Positions 24,691 through 33,124 of a DNA stretch of 37,035 bases are shown here, in pieces; position 1 is the stretch's first letter; each line of letters opens with the position of its first letter. Origin of the DNA: a bacterium (lineage in GTDB: Bacteria; JAJVIF01; JAPKYR01). Under the pieces are notes generated by a model that worked only from the letters and a program-made list of their open reading frames with translations, was not told the DNA's origin and ran no database searches. The stretch spans positions 1 to 37,035 of the forward strand of contig JAPKYR010000164.1 in assembly GCA_026394215.1 (NCBI GenBank), given 5' to 3'. The translations under genes and the position numbers were made by a program.

Positions 24691-25341
24691 ATGAGCGACC
24701 TTATACAATTTGTGCGAAACTACACTGACCTCAGCACCGACAACGGCTTCCAGTATGAATTTTTCTGCGACCGGTGCGGGTCGGGATTCCGCACAAGGTT
24801 CAGGGAATGGAAACTCGGTACGGCGAGCGATGTGGTCGAGGGGATCGGCGGGATGATCGGCGGGATTTTCGGGCGCGCATCGAGCCTTGGCAACAAGGTA
24901 AAAACGGCGGCATGGGAGAAAGCGCACGACGGCGCGTTTAATTCATCCGTTCAGGAAATAAAGCCGGAATTCTCGCAATGTCCGCGATGCTCCAAATGGG
25001 TATGCCGCGCGGGATGCTGGAGCGAGAAGAAGGGTTTATGCAAGGAATGCGCCCCCGATTTAGGCGTCGAGATGGCCGCCGCGCAGGCGAGCAAGTCGGT
25101 CGAGGAAGTCTGGGCGCACGCAAAAATGTCGGAAGAGGACAAGCGCCTGACCGAAGAGGACTGGCGCGAGGGAGTCCGCGCAACATGCCCGAAATGCTCA
25201 GCGCCGCTCGCATCGCATACGAAATTCTGTCCGTCATGCGGGGCGAAGATCGTCGATAAGATATTTTGCGGGGCATGCGGCAAGCCGATGGATGCGTCGA
25301 CAAAATTCTGTCCCGAATGCGGCGCGAAGCATGAGGGATGA
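24691..25341 (+). CDS. Multi-zinc-ribbon protein
   Basis: 216 residues with AGGAG 8 bases before the ATG. An N-terminal CDRC pair (Cys26, Cys29) is followed by a Gly-rich stretch that may form a short amphipathic helix (EGIGGMIGGIFGRASSLG), a cysteine cluster (CPRCSKWVCRAGC and CKEC), and two C-terminal double-zinc-ribbon units (CPKC...CPSC and CGAC...CPEC). There is no signal peptide, so it is probably cytosolic. Such tails usually mediate protein or nucleic-acid contacts; the partner is unknown. It stands alone between a minus-strand lipoprotein gene and a convergent membrane-protein gene. I cannot assign a function. Confidence 0.82.
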   Translation: MSDLIQFVRNYTDLSTDNGFQYEFFCDRCGSGFRTRFREWKLGTASDVVEGIGGMIGGIFGRASSLGNKVKTAAWEKAHDGAFNSSVQEIKPEFSQCPRCSKWVCRAGCWSEKKGLCKECAPDLGVEMAAAQASKSVEEVWAHAKMSEEDKRLTEEDWREGVRATCPKCSAPLASHTKFCPSCGAKIVDKIFCGACGKPMDASTKFCPECGAKHEG

Positions 25342-25401
25342 CGGTCAACCCATATTTTTCGTAATTCACCAATTAAAATTTCGACAATAACTATTATTTA
25401 A

Positions 25402-26352
25402 TTACAAAATCGGATCCCAGGTCTGTACTCTCGGATCCCACATGCTCTTAAACTCGTTAAGCCCCTCCCCTAAATTATCAGGGTTAAACATCCTCACTAC
25501 CTGGTCCTCTGTTACCCCAAAAGTCATAAGGTATCCGGGACGAGAATCCCTTGGATAAGCAACAACCGTAAAAGTATGAACGCCATAAAAGGTGCCCATG
25601 TCTGAAATGTCAGGAGTGTTATAGACCGACCAGGTCATCGAATAATTCTCTATAATGTTTCCCAGGTTGTATCCTTCTGCAATATACAGTGTATTTTTCA
25701 AAGCCTCAAATGATCCGAAGTCCTTTTTGTCATTCGTATCCTGGTAAGCGAGTTGGCTTGATCCCGTTGATCTAAGCGTTCCTTTTGCCCGTGACATCCA
25801 TGCTTGTCGGGGGGAGGACAAAGGGATTGGGAATAGAACCGACATCAAAAACAGGAGAACAAAAATTGCTACTCCATTACTTCCCGAAATGACCCAGGGT
25901 CGCACGTCATCCTTACTTCGCTCATAAACCCAGGTTATTCTGCGGTAAGTCCCTATAGCCAGAATCCAGATGATTCCAGCATGGCAAATCCCAATAAAAA
26001 GGAAGTCATATGAAAGAAAGCTTACAGGATCAAATTCCATGTATGGCCTGATGAACAAATAAATTACGGTAACTGAGAGGATCGTCGCGATAGTAAAGGA
26101 GGTTTTCTTTTTATTCACTGGGGAGAATAAAGTCCCGAACCAGAGGAAGGCGAGTGGCCCAAAAACCAGATTTAGAATAAATGCCACGACAAAAAAGGAC
26201 TTGATGAATTTAATTACACTGTTCGGGGAATGTATGTGCGGAAGCGAAAGAAAGTAGTATTCAATAATCGCGATGATGAGCATCGCCAGGGCGAATTTTA
26301 CCCAGCTACCCGATTGTGATTTTGTTTCTATTTCGGTCGTGTCTTTCTGCAC
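25402..26352 (-). CDS. Polytopic membrane protein with pilin-like C-terminal domain
   Basis: 316 residues. About five hydrophobic helices occupy residues 15-185. The last (VAIFVLLFLMSVLFPIPL) leads directly into SPRQAWMSRAKGTLRSTGSSQLAYQD and a globular region with GSFEALKNTLYIAEGYNLGN, IIENYSMTW and FTVVAYPRD. This globular part resembles the soluble domain of type IV pilin-like proteins after their N-terminal helix, including the SQLAY and GSFxxL signatures; I infer this from pattern recognition only. No prepilin peptidase site is present at the N-terminus, so the domain would be displayed by a multi-pass anchor. The start is a GTG at 26352 without a clear Shine-Dalgarno; other starts are possible. 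Confidence 0.72.
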   Translation of the reverse strand: MQKDTTEIETKSQSGSWVKFALAMLIIAIIEYYFLSLPHIHSPNSVIKFIKSFFVVAFILNLVFGPLAFLWFGTLFSPVNKKKTSFTIATILSVTVIYLFIRPYMEFDPVSFLSYDFLFIGICHAGIIWILAIGTYRRITWVYERSKDDVRPWVISGSNGVAIFVLLFLMSVLFPIPLSSPRQAWMSRAKGTLRSTGSSQLAYQDTNDKKDFGSFEALKNTLYIAEGYNLGNIIENYSMTWSVYNTPDISDMGTFYGVHTFTVVAYPRDSRPGYLMTFGVTEDQVVRMFNPDNLGEGLNEFKSMWDPRVQTWDPIL

Positions 26353-26568
26353 GGTAATTTATTTTACCATAAAGATTTCTGTATTGAAAAATTCATACAG
26401 TCTTGCGATCACAGATTATCCGGATTCCCGTTCCCGTCATGGCCGCGGATTCCGGCGGCACCCGCTCCGCTTGTCGTCGCCACACCGCTCCATGATACAA
26501 TGTTCCTATGCTGCTCGAAGTTCGTGATGGTTTAAATGGATGTCTGTCAGAATAAAAGGAGGCCAGAC

Positions 26569-27132
26569 ATGAAATTTATTTTTGTATTATCAATGTTAAC
26601 GCTCTGTCTGCTGTTTAATTTCGTGTGTATGAAGGCTCCTAAGTATATCCCCATGCCTCAGGGTTACTGGAGCACAAATCCACTTGGCGGGCAATGGGTA
26701 ATCCGTTACTGGACTACCGACAACCAGATACCGCCATGCGATATGTGGTCCACAGTTACCCACGCCGATATGGCGGGCGTCGGACTTATTATGCAGGGCA
26801 GCGGACAGCTGGTCGGATGCACTGGTAGTAATTCTTACGCATATGATTTTCCAGCTCATCAACCCCTGCAGGACCTGGTTGAGTACATGGATCGTTACCC
26901 CGGCATTTTCTTCGATCACAGCGAATTCGTCGGCGCTGATCCAGGCAAGTATATCCTGCCCGCCGGCATGGATGAGTTCTTTGAGTTTACGATTTTGGAT
27001 CCCGACGATAGCAGTAATTGTTTCTGCATCGCGAAGGGAATCGTTCCCGGACAGCCGGTCGCTCCTGAAATTCAGCACGTGATCGATGAACTCACCGTGT
27101 GGAAGAATGAAATCCTACTGCATCCGCAGTAG
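26569..27132 (+). CDS. Small exported protein of unknown function
   Basis: 187 residues from the ATG at 26569, which has AGGAGG 6 bases upstream; an in-frame upstream extension to 26536 has no such site. The N-terminus is a signal peptide or anchor ending LLFNFVC. The Cys20 context is not a normal lipobox because Val is at position -1, so lipidation is doubtful. The mature part has several Cys and Trp residues (CDMWSTVTHAD, GCTGSNSYAYD, SNCFCIAKG) that could form disulfides. No known domain is recognised. The stop codon falls within a perfect stem-loop. It is convergent with the dGTPase-type gene. Confidence 0.72.
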   Translation: MKFIFVLSMLTLCLLFNFVCMKAPKYIPMPQGYWSTNPLGGQWVIRYWTTDNQIPPCDMWSTVTHADMAGVGLIMQGSGQLVGCTGSNSYAYDFPAHQPLQDLVEYMDRYPGIFFDHSEFVGADPGKYILPAGMDEFFEFTILDPDDSSNCFCIAKGIVPGQPVAPEIQHVIDELTVWKNEILLHPQ

Positions 27133-27136
27133 GATT
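27111..27136. terminator. Stem-loop spanning the stop codon of the small exported protein
   Basis: AATCCTACTGC (27111-27121) and GCAGTAGGATT (27126-27136) form a perfect 11-bp stem with loop ATCC; the TAG stop at 27130-27132 is in the right arm. No T-run follows, so a terminator role is uncertain. Confidence 0.45.
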
Positions 27137-27259
27137 CAGAGTTCAGAACATCGGTGGGTCGATCGGTGACTGGGGAGAAGGTAGATGAGTGGCTGGTCCA
27201 TATATCAATCACCCCTAAGCTCCGCTTCGCGTATGGGCGGCACACGCTGATACATTAGA

Positions 27260-28396
27260 CTAGAAAGGCCTAACGAGAAAATAGTCTTCAAACATTTCAA
27301 AAACGAACCGATCGGTTAGGGTCGATAAGAAATCCACCGCAATTCTTCTATGACGTGCCCCGTCATCAGCATACTTTTCCTCTTCGAAGTAGAGAATCTC
27401 TCTTTGTTCAATATAATTACCCAGCACACTACGTGCGTCATAATCGTCATAATTCATGTAACCTGATATATTATCTCTATTTTCATCAATTGCTTTCAAT
27501 ATGATGTCGAAACATATGTTCAACATATCTTTGATCCTTCCAAGCATTTCCTTAACGAAATCGTTCTCATAAATCGCCTCTATACTTAAATCGCCTAGTT
27601 GCTTCATATGTGCGGCTGCTTCATCAGAAAGACATATTTGAGTGTGATCGGAATTGGCGATTATATCAGTAACGAAATACTCAACAATTTCCCCATTCTT
27701 CTCCCCAACAGTTCTACGCAATTTTGAAGGCAACTGTGTTTTCTCAATTATCCCTTCCATAAGTGCATCCTCAATATCCCTACCTAAATAGGCGACCTTA
27801 TCTACCAGGCGGACCACGCATCCCTCAATAGTGCACGGCAATGATTGGCGAGTGCCAACTTCCTCATATTTCTTAATTGATGCTGGTTTGAGCTTTGTAA
27901 TAGATGACTCCCCGCAGTGATTAACGATGCCATCCCTGGTTGCCAATGTCAGATTTAACCCAATTATTGGTTTCTTTTGTCGCGGTTTCTCTATTTTATC
28001 CACGATTCGCAAGCTGTGATTTGCGTGCGTAAAACCTCCGATGTTGCTTGCAAGTTCATTTAATGCTGTTTCACCGGCGTGCCCGAATGGGGGATGGCCC
28101 AAATCATGCCCCAAACCAATTGCACTCGCTAAAATTGGATCACATTCAATTCCTTTATCCTTGAGGTTACGGCATATAATTGCGGAGATAGATGATACAT
28201 ATAGCGAATGATCTAACCTTGTTGAAATATGATCATTAACTGGAAAATAGAAAACTTGTGTTTTGAAACGTAGCCTTCTGAAGGCGTGAGAATAGAGTAT
28301 CGCGGTATAATCTCGCTCGTACTCCGTTCTGCCACCGAGTGAACTTAGGGGTTCATGTCTTTTTGTTGGTGGATCCTGCTTTGTTTTTTTGGCCAT
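27260..28396 (-). CDS. dGTPase-type HD-domain dNTP triphosphohydrolase
   Basis: 378 residues. Family signatures are RTEYERDYTAILYSHAFRRL, then KTQVF, RLDHSLYV with the first metal His at 63, IGLGHDLGHPPFGHAGE with the HD pair at 97-98, and DKVAYLGRDIEDAL with the later Asp. These enzymes cleave a dNTP to the deoxynucleoside and triphosphate in the cytosol; some act as anti-phage nucleotide-depletion proteins, but nothing next to it suggests a defence island. Length suits the shorter dGTPase-like group. The ATG at 28396 has GAGGCG 6 bases upstream. The gene is clearly more AT-rich than the adjoining genes, which hints at acquisition from elsewhere. Confidence 0.9.
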   Translation of the reverse strand: MAKKTKQDPPTKRHEPLSSLGGRTEYERDYTAILYSHAFRRLRFKTQVFYFPVNDHISTRLDHSLYVSSISAIICRNLKDKGIECDPILASAIGLGHDLGHPPFGHAGETALNELASNIGGFTHANHSLRIVDKIEKPRQKKPIIGLNLTLATRDGIVNHCGESSITKLKPASIKKYEEVGTRQSLPCTIEGCVVRLVDKVAYLGRDIEDALMEGIIEKTQLPSKLRRTVGEKNGEIVEYFVTDIIANSDHTQICLSDEAAAHMKQLGDLSIEAIYENDFVKEMLGRIKDMLNICFDIILKAIDENRDNISGYMNYDDYDARSVLGNYIEQREILYFEEEKYADDGARHRRIAVDFLSTLTDRFVFEMFEDYFLVRPF

Positions 28397-28681
28397 TACA
28401 TCGCCTCGCTACCGTCCGTCCTTCCCTTCTCATTATTGAAGATGCTTCACTACGCATCCCCGGCATATCACCACCAAGTACAATAACCCGAAAACTTGAA
28501 GAGCTTACTTTCCCAATACGACAGGATGAGCGGGTATTTTTGCTGTTTTTCATTGCCATTTTTGAGTACCCCATTCCCTAATTGTTATCATTGCGGATAA
28601 TAGCATAGTTAACTGTAGGGTTCAAGGAAGCCGATTCACACAATGGGTAAATAACTTGTCGGCGATCCTAATTCCCCCTCT

Positions 28682-29491
28682 CTAAAACACCAACCCCTTC
28701 AGCCACTCCGTGAAATTCTCCGCGACAACGACATTCGCGTCGTGATTAGGGTGCGAGTCCTCAGGGTCTTCGCCCGTATACTCGGCTCGGAGGCAGTTGT
28801 AATCCCGCCTCGACGAATCATCGCCCGCGAGGATTTCGAAAAGCGGATAAGCGACAAGGTTCGTCTCTCCATCGACAAACTCGCCAGTCAGCCAGTTGTT
28901 GAATTCTCTCGCCCTTGCCGCGCATTCAGGTTCGGTGCTGGCCGGAGTCAGCGGCGGGGTCGAAAACGCCACGAAAAGTATTTCCGGATGCGCACTCGTC
29001 ACGCCTTTTATCGTTTAAGCCGCGAGGTCCTCATCGGAGCAGATATTCGACGCGGGAAAGCACGATTTAAAAGCGACAATATCGTAGCGCTCGCCTTCGG
29101 GGAGGTTCCACGAGATCAGGTCGTCGAAATGCTCGGTGAATGTCTCGGGGAAATTTACCGGATCGGTGTTGTCCCCGACCCAGCCGTCGCCGTATGTGCG
29201 ATGGTGCACCTCGAACCCGGCGTCGGCCAGAAGTTGTTCCATTCCGCCGTCGAACATGAATCCGTCGCCGGTCGAGTGATGCAGGAACATGAATTTCGGC
29301 GCGCGACCCTCCGGCGCGGACCAGGTCCAGAAATTGTCGGGAATATCGGTCGATTGTGGTTCAGCCGATTGCGAGGTGTTGTCTGACGTTCGCGGGGAAT
29401 CGTCTACGTCAGCCGTCGCGGGTTTCGCGCATGACGCTATGGCGATAATCGCGAAAGTTATTATCAATACTTCCAGCATCCTGATTTTCAT
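28682..29491 (-). pseudogene. SGNH-hydrolase-like lipoprotein gene interrupted by one in-frame TAA
   Basis: One continuous frame runs from the ATG at 29491 (GGAGG about 9-10 bases upstream) to 28682, broken only by a TAA at 29015-29017. The first part has a signal peptide and lipobox (IIAIASCAK), then KFMFLHHSTGDGFMFDG, HHRTYGDGW and YDIVAFKSCFPASN. The second continues with SAHPEILFVAFSTPPLTP, REFNNWLTGE and a C-terminal HPNHDANVVVAENF. Together they form one SGNH-like exported protein of about 269 residues. A GTG at 29002 could restart the second half but lacks a ribosome site. Because the frame is preserved on both sides, this is a nonsense change, recoding or sequence error, not a frameshift. 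TAA excludes normal Sec or Pyl insertion. Confidence 0.75.
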
Positions 29492-29522
29492 TTTATTTGT
29501 CCTCCCTGGATTTATAGTATGC

Positions 29523-29595
29523 GGGGACACCTTTTTTTGCCTGTCGAGACCGGAGTAAAAGTCGAGTATATCTAAGGCAAAAATAAGGTGTCCCC
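29523..29595. repeat. Short inverted-repeat element with GGGGACACC ends
   Basis: GGGGACACCTTTTTTTGCC at 29523-29541 pairs with GGCAAAAATAAGGTGTCCCC at 29576-29595 with one inserted base; the whole is 73 bp. It fills the gap between the SGNH-like pseudogene and the CNNM gene. Its size and structure suit a non-autonomous mobile or REP-like element. Confidence 0.65.
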
Positions 29596-29614
29596 TTTCC
29601 CTTTTTACATAGTA

Positions 29615-30850
29615 CTATTTCTTTGCCGCGACATCATTACGCTGGGCGGTGATGCGAGTAATTCTCTGCCTTGCTATATGGGTCGCGATAAGTTTCCAGC
29701 CGTCGAGATCGATGCTTTCGCCGGGACGGGGCACGTTTCCAAGCTTGTGCAGAATAAATCCGGCGGCAGTATCGTATTCCCCCTCGGGAATATTAACATT
29801 GAGACGGTCGGCGAGTTTTTCAATCGGGTAACTTCCCGGAATCACAAGGCTTCCCATGACCCATTTTGCGCCCGGCTCGTCCGAATCGTATTCATCGTAA
29901 ATCTCGCCGAGAATTTCCTCGAGAAGGTCCTCTAAAGTTACAACGCCGGTGATAGTGCCGAATTCGTTTACAACGATCGCGATCTGTTCGCCTGAAGATC
30001 TGAATTCCTCGAGTAGTTTCAGTATATTTTTGGTCTCGGAAATAAAACGAACATCGCGAACATGATGGTCGACCGAATCGCCCAACTTGCCTTCCTGCGC
30101 GAGTTTGAGAACGTCCTTTGCGGCAAAAACTCCCAGCGCGTCGCTTCCATCCGGCGAAATAACCGGAAGCCTTGAATATCCGGAAGCATTTACAATATGC
30201 AGCGCTTTTCTGATGCTGTCGCCGCTTGTTATTATGACCATATCGGCGCGCGGCGTCATGACTTCGTCGACCGTCGTATCGCCGAATTTGAAGACCTTTA
30301 CCGCCCGCTCGCCTTCGGATGTATCGATCGATCCCTGCTTTGCGCTTACCCCGATCATGTGAACGATCTGCTCTTCAGTGATTATTTTACCCGCTCCGGA
30401 ATGGAAAATATGATCGATATTAAAAATTCTGGACGGCAGATAGGTTATCAGCCATGTGACCGGCGCGAGAATCTTCGAAGCGATATCGAGAGACCGCGAT
30501 ATTTTCATCGCGTTCAAGGTCGGGTGCGATAGCGACAGGATTTTCGGGGTAATTTCGGCGAAGATCAGGATAACGATGTCGACTATCAGAGTCGCGAGCA
30601 CCATATTCACTCCCCATCGCGGGAGCAGTGTATGGGCGCCGACAGCCGACATGACGATGATGCAAATATTCGTGCCGATCAGGGTTGTTCCGAAAAACCG
30701 CCGAGGATTATTGCGGAAGGATTCTACCATCTTTGCCCTTGGATCTCCCTCGGTACCCGCGTGATGCAGCAACACTCGCTGAGCGGCGATAGTGGCGCTC
30801 TCGGCAAACGCGAAGAAATAGGCGATTATTATGAAAATCACAAAAATCAC
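29615..30850 (-). CDS. CNNM/CorC (HlyC family) membrane protein, second copy
   Basis: At least 411 residues: a four-helix CNNM/DUF21 membrane domain (AFAESATIAAQRVLL, then LIGTNICIIVMSAVG, and FAEITPKILSL), a CBS-pair with VDEVMTPRADMVII, SGYSRLPVISPDG and EFGTITGVVTLEDLLEEILGEI, and a C-terminal CorC_HlyC domain. Relatives are implicated in Mg2+/Co2+ or Na+ transport. The GTG at 30850 gives the shortest standard start but has no ribosome site and cuts into the first helix region. The same frame is open upstream to a strong AAGGAGG at 30920-30926, 9 bases before an ATA at 30908-30910 that would add 20 residues; no ATG, GTG or TTG lies between. It follows its homolog closely, so the two are likely co-transcribed. 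Confidence 0.9.
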   Translation of the reverse strand: MIFVIFIIIAYFFAFAESATIAAQRVLLHHAGTEGDPRAKMVESFRNNPRRFFGTTLIGTNICIIVMSAVGAHTLLPRWGVNMVLATLIVDIVILIFAEITPKILSLSHPTLNAMKISRSLDIASKILAPVTWLITYLPSRIFNIDHIFHSGAGKIITEEQIVHMIGVSAKQGSIDTSEGERAVKVFKFGDTTVDEVMTPRADMVIITSGDSIRKALHIVNASGYSRLPVISPDGSDALGVFAAKDVLKLAQEGKLGDSVDHHVRDVRFISETKNILKLLEEFRSSGEQIAIVVNEFGTITGVVTLEDLLEEILGEIYDEYDSDEPGAKWVMGSLVIPGSYPIEKLADRLNVNIPEGEYDTAAGFILHKLGNVPRPGESIDLDGWKLIATHIARQRITRITAQRNDVAAKK

Positions 30851-30912
30851 GACTTGTGTTATGTCGTAGATTAATGGGACTGCGCCTGATTGTTGGACTC
30901 CAGCAGGTATGT

Positions 30913-32334
30913 CTATTCCCCTCCTTTATCATGGCCGTTTGCCGGAGATTGTTCGGGTCTTTGAATAACTTCCAGACTGACTTTGACCCGCCCGATACGG
31001 TTTTCTTCCACTTCAAGTACTTTGAATGTAATCAGGCCGTATATCGGGTCGTCGGTTACAAAGTCCCCGTTGCCATTTTTGGGGATTGGCGTGATGGGGA
31101 TTTCCTCGCCGACTTCCGGGATTCTCCCTAAAATCTGGTACAGAAGCCCGCCGACTGTCTCAATCCCATCGTAATCGGGAAGTTCGACGCCAATCTCATC
31201 GTCGAAATCATGAAGCGCGAGTTTCGAATCGATGATAAACGTGCCGTCATCGCACTTTTCAACGAGACGCTCCAACGGTTTATCGTACTCATCCTGAATA
31301 TCCCCGACAATTTCCTCGAGGATATCCTCGATTGTAATCAACCCGTCGGTTCCGCCGTACTCATCCATAACAATCGCGAAATGGGCTTTTCGAAGGCGCA
31401 TTTCCTCAAGAAGGCTGGTGAGATCCTTTGTGCCGGGCACAAAAAGGGTATTCGGACGGACAAGCTCTCCGATGCTCAGCTTTCCGAGGTCTCCCTGCTC
31501 CATGTGGCGAAGGAGGTCTTTCGCGAACAGCAGCCCCTTGATATGGTCCGGGGATTCCTCGAACACCGGTATCCGCGAATGTCCGTGCTCCACGATAATT
31601 TTCAGAGCGTCCTCGACCGAGTCCTCAAGATCGAGCGCGACCATATCGACCCTCGGGACCATTATTTCACGCGCTGTGCGGTCGCCGAACTCGAAAATCG
31701 AGTGGATCATCTCCATTTCCTGTTCTTCGAGGACCCCTTCATCTTCTCCCACACTCACCATGGTAATTAAATCTTCCTCGGTAACTTTCGATTTTCTTGG
31801 TTTAAGCCATTTGCCGGTCGTGACCCTGATAAGGAGCCTTGAGATTCCCTCAAGAACGAAGGCGATCGGATAAACGATTTTAATAAGCAAATTCGCGAAT
31901 GGCGCAAGCTTGATTGTGATACGTTCGGCGTTGGATGCGAAAATGGATTTCGGCAGAATTTCGCAGAACATGACCAGAATCAGGATAAGCAGCGCGTACC
32001 ATAATCCGTGAAACCACGCATGAAGATGGTACACGTGGATGCCCCAGACTCCGATGATTGTCCATAGGACGGCCAGAACCACGCTGCATGTGGTCTCCAT
32101 CGTCAGCATGACCGAGAGAAGTTTCGATGGCGTATTTAAAATATTCTGAAGGATGCGCGCGCGACGGTTGCCGTCGGCGACCTGTTCGCTCAGCCAGATT
32201 TTATTCAGGCTGAGAAGGCCGGCTTCGAGTCCCGAGAAAATAAATACCAGAAAGAAACAGATAATGATACCTGCCAGGTGTGCTATACCGGGTTGTGGGG
32301 GTAAACTACCAGTCTCTGGCAAGGACGGTTCCAC
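30913..32334 (-). CDS. CNNM/CorC (HlyC family) membrane protein, first copy
   Basis: 473 residues with the standard CNNM, CBS-pair and CorC_HlyC architecture. The membrane domain shows FSGLEAGLLSLNKIWL, MLTMETTCSVVLAVLW and FCEILPKSIFASN. The CBS region has AREIMVPRVDMVALDLED, HGHSRIPVFEE and MDEYGGTDGLITIEDILEEIVG. The C-terminal domain has GVELPDYDGIETVGGLLYQ. It is probably an inner-membrane divalent-cation or Na+ exporter. The start is a GTG at 32334 immediately next to AAGGAAG; a downstream TTG is possible. Its stop overlaps the translation-start region of the next CNNM gene, whose Shine-Dalgarno lies in its last codons. It follows ybeY after a 235-bp gap that shows no clear feature. Confidence 0.92.
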   Translation of the reverse strand: MEPSLPETGSLPPQPGIAHLAGIIICFFLVFIFSGLEAGLLSLNKIWLSEQVADGNRRARILQNILNTPSKLLSVMLTMETTCSVVLAVLWTIIGVWGIHVYHLHAWFHGLWYALLILILVMFCEILPKSIFASNAERITIKLAPFANLLIKIVYPIAFVLEGISRLLIRVTTGKWLKPRKSKVTEEDLITMVSVGEDEGVLEEQEMEMIHSIFEFGDRTAREIMVPRVDMVALDLEDSVEDALKIIVEHGHSRIPVFEESPDHIKGLLFAKDLLRHMEQGDLGKLSIGELVRPNTLFVPGTKDLTSLLEEMRLRKAHFAIVMDEYGGTDGLITIEDILEEIVGDIQDEYDKPLERLVEKCDDGTFIIDSKLALHDFDDEIGVELPDYDGIETVGGLLYQILGRIPEVGEEIPITPIPKNGNGDFVTDDPIYGLITFKVLEVEENRIGRVKVSLEVIQRPEQSPANGHDKGGE

Positions 32335-32569
32335 CTTCCTTCAAGCCGACAGGCAGATAATTTGAAACCCGGCAGACACAACACCAATTTGTGCCGTCGA
32401 TCGCACATTTTGTCGGGTCTGTATTGTCAGGGTTGTTACTACGGTGACCAGAATCGCTTTCCAAGTCTTCAACCATTTATTATATATCCAGTCAACATTC
32501 TATACATACTATCGCGATTTGTCACTAATTGGTAGCGGATTTTCGCATACACGGGTTAGGCAGTATTAG

Positions 32570-33124
32570 TTATGAGATGATTTCGAGCACAGATTCAAAC
32601 AACCTGTCTTCCAATTCTTCCATCTCAAGTCGGTCCTTATCTTTTCCATGCTCATATCCAAACAGGTGCAGCACCCCATGAATGAAACACTCGGTGAATC
32701 GCTCCAAAAAATCGATTCCACGCTCTTCAGCCTGTCTGAAAATCGTCTCCGAACTGATGACAATATCCCCGATTCCTCTCGGGGGATCATTTTCGGCTAG
32801 TTTACCGGGCATTTCACCTCTTACATAGACCGGAAAACTCAGCACATCGGTCGGTTCATCAAGATTGCGAAATATTAAATTCAGCCCCTGAATTTTCCGA
32901 TCATCGACAATCGAAACCTCAAGTTCAGTCTTTTCGGGATCGCTAAAAAGACCGAGTTCGGACAAAATTCGGCCCAGTGCATGGGATAAAACAGTTTCAA
33001 GTGAGCGCTCATCCTGAAATTCCCGACTCGCATTCTCCAGGATCGAGACCGAAACTATGGGGAGCTTGTCCATGCTGAAATTGTCGGCAGTCCTTTCATT
33101 CATCGGCGGATTGAGGCACTCCAT
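32570..33124 (-). CDS. ybeY: Endoribonuclease YbeY (rRNA maturation factor)
   Basis: 184 residues. The zinc-binding signature HGVLHLFGYEH supplies His149, His153 and His159, and NLIFRNLDEPTDVLSFP is the other conserved block. YbeY takes part in 16S rRNA 3' processing and ribosome quality control. The ATG at 33124 overlaps the end of the HD-domain gene by 29 bp and has GGAG about 5 bases upstream, so translational coupling is likely. HD protein next to ybeY is a common bacterial gene order. Confidence 0.96.
   Translation of the reverse strand: MECLNPPMNERTADNFSMDKLPIVSVSILENASREFQDERSLETVLSHALGRILSELGLFSDPEKTELEVSIVDDRKIQGLNLIFRNLDEPTDVLSFPVYVRGEMPGKLAENDPPRGIGDIVISSETIFRQAEERGIDFLERFTECFIHGVLHLFGYEHGKDKDRLEMEELEDRLFESVLEIIS

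Noticed and set aside
27260-28396. Defence island around the dGTPase-type gene
   Set aside because: The neighbours are a small exported protein and an SGNH-like lipoprotein; there is no nuclease, reverse transcriptase, CBASS or restriction component.
28353-28574. Minus-strand frame of 73 codons upstream of the dGTPase gene
   Set aside because: Composition is Ser/Arg-rich and uninformative, it overlaps the dGTPase start in another frame, and no ribosome site was seen. The 285-bp gap 28397-28681 holds nothing else I can support.
29015-29017. Selenocysteine or pyrrolysine recoding of the stop in the SGNH-like gene
   Set aside because: The codon is TAA, not TGA or TAG, and no recoding hairpin is apparent.
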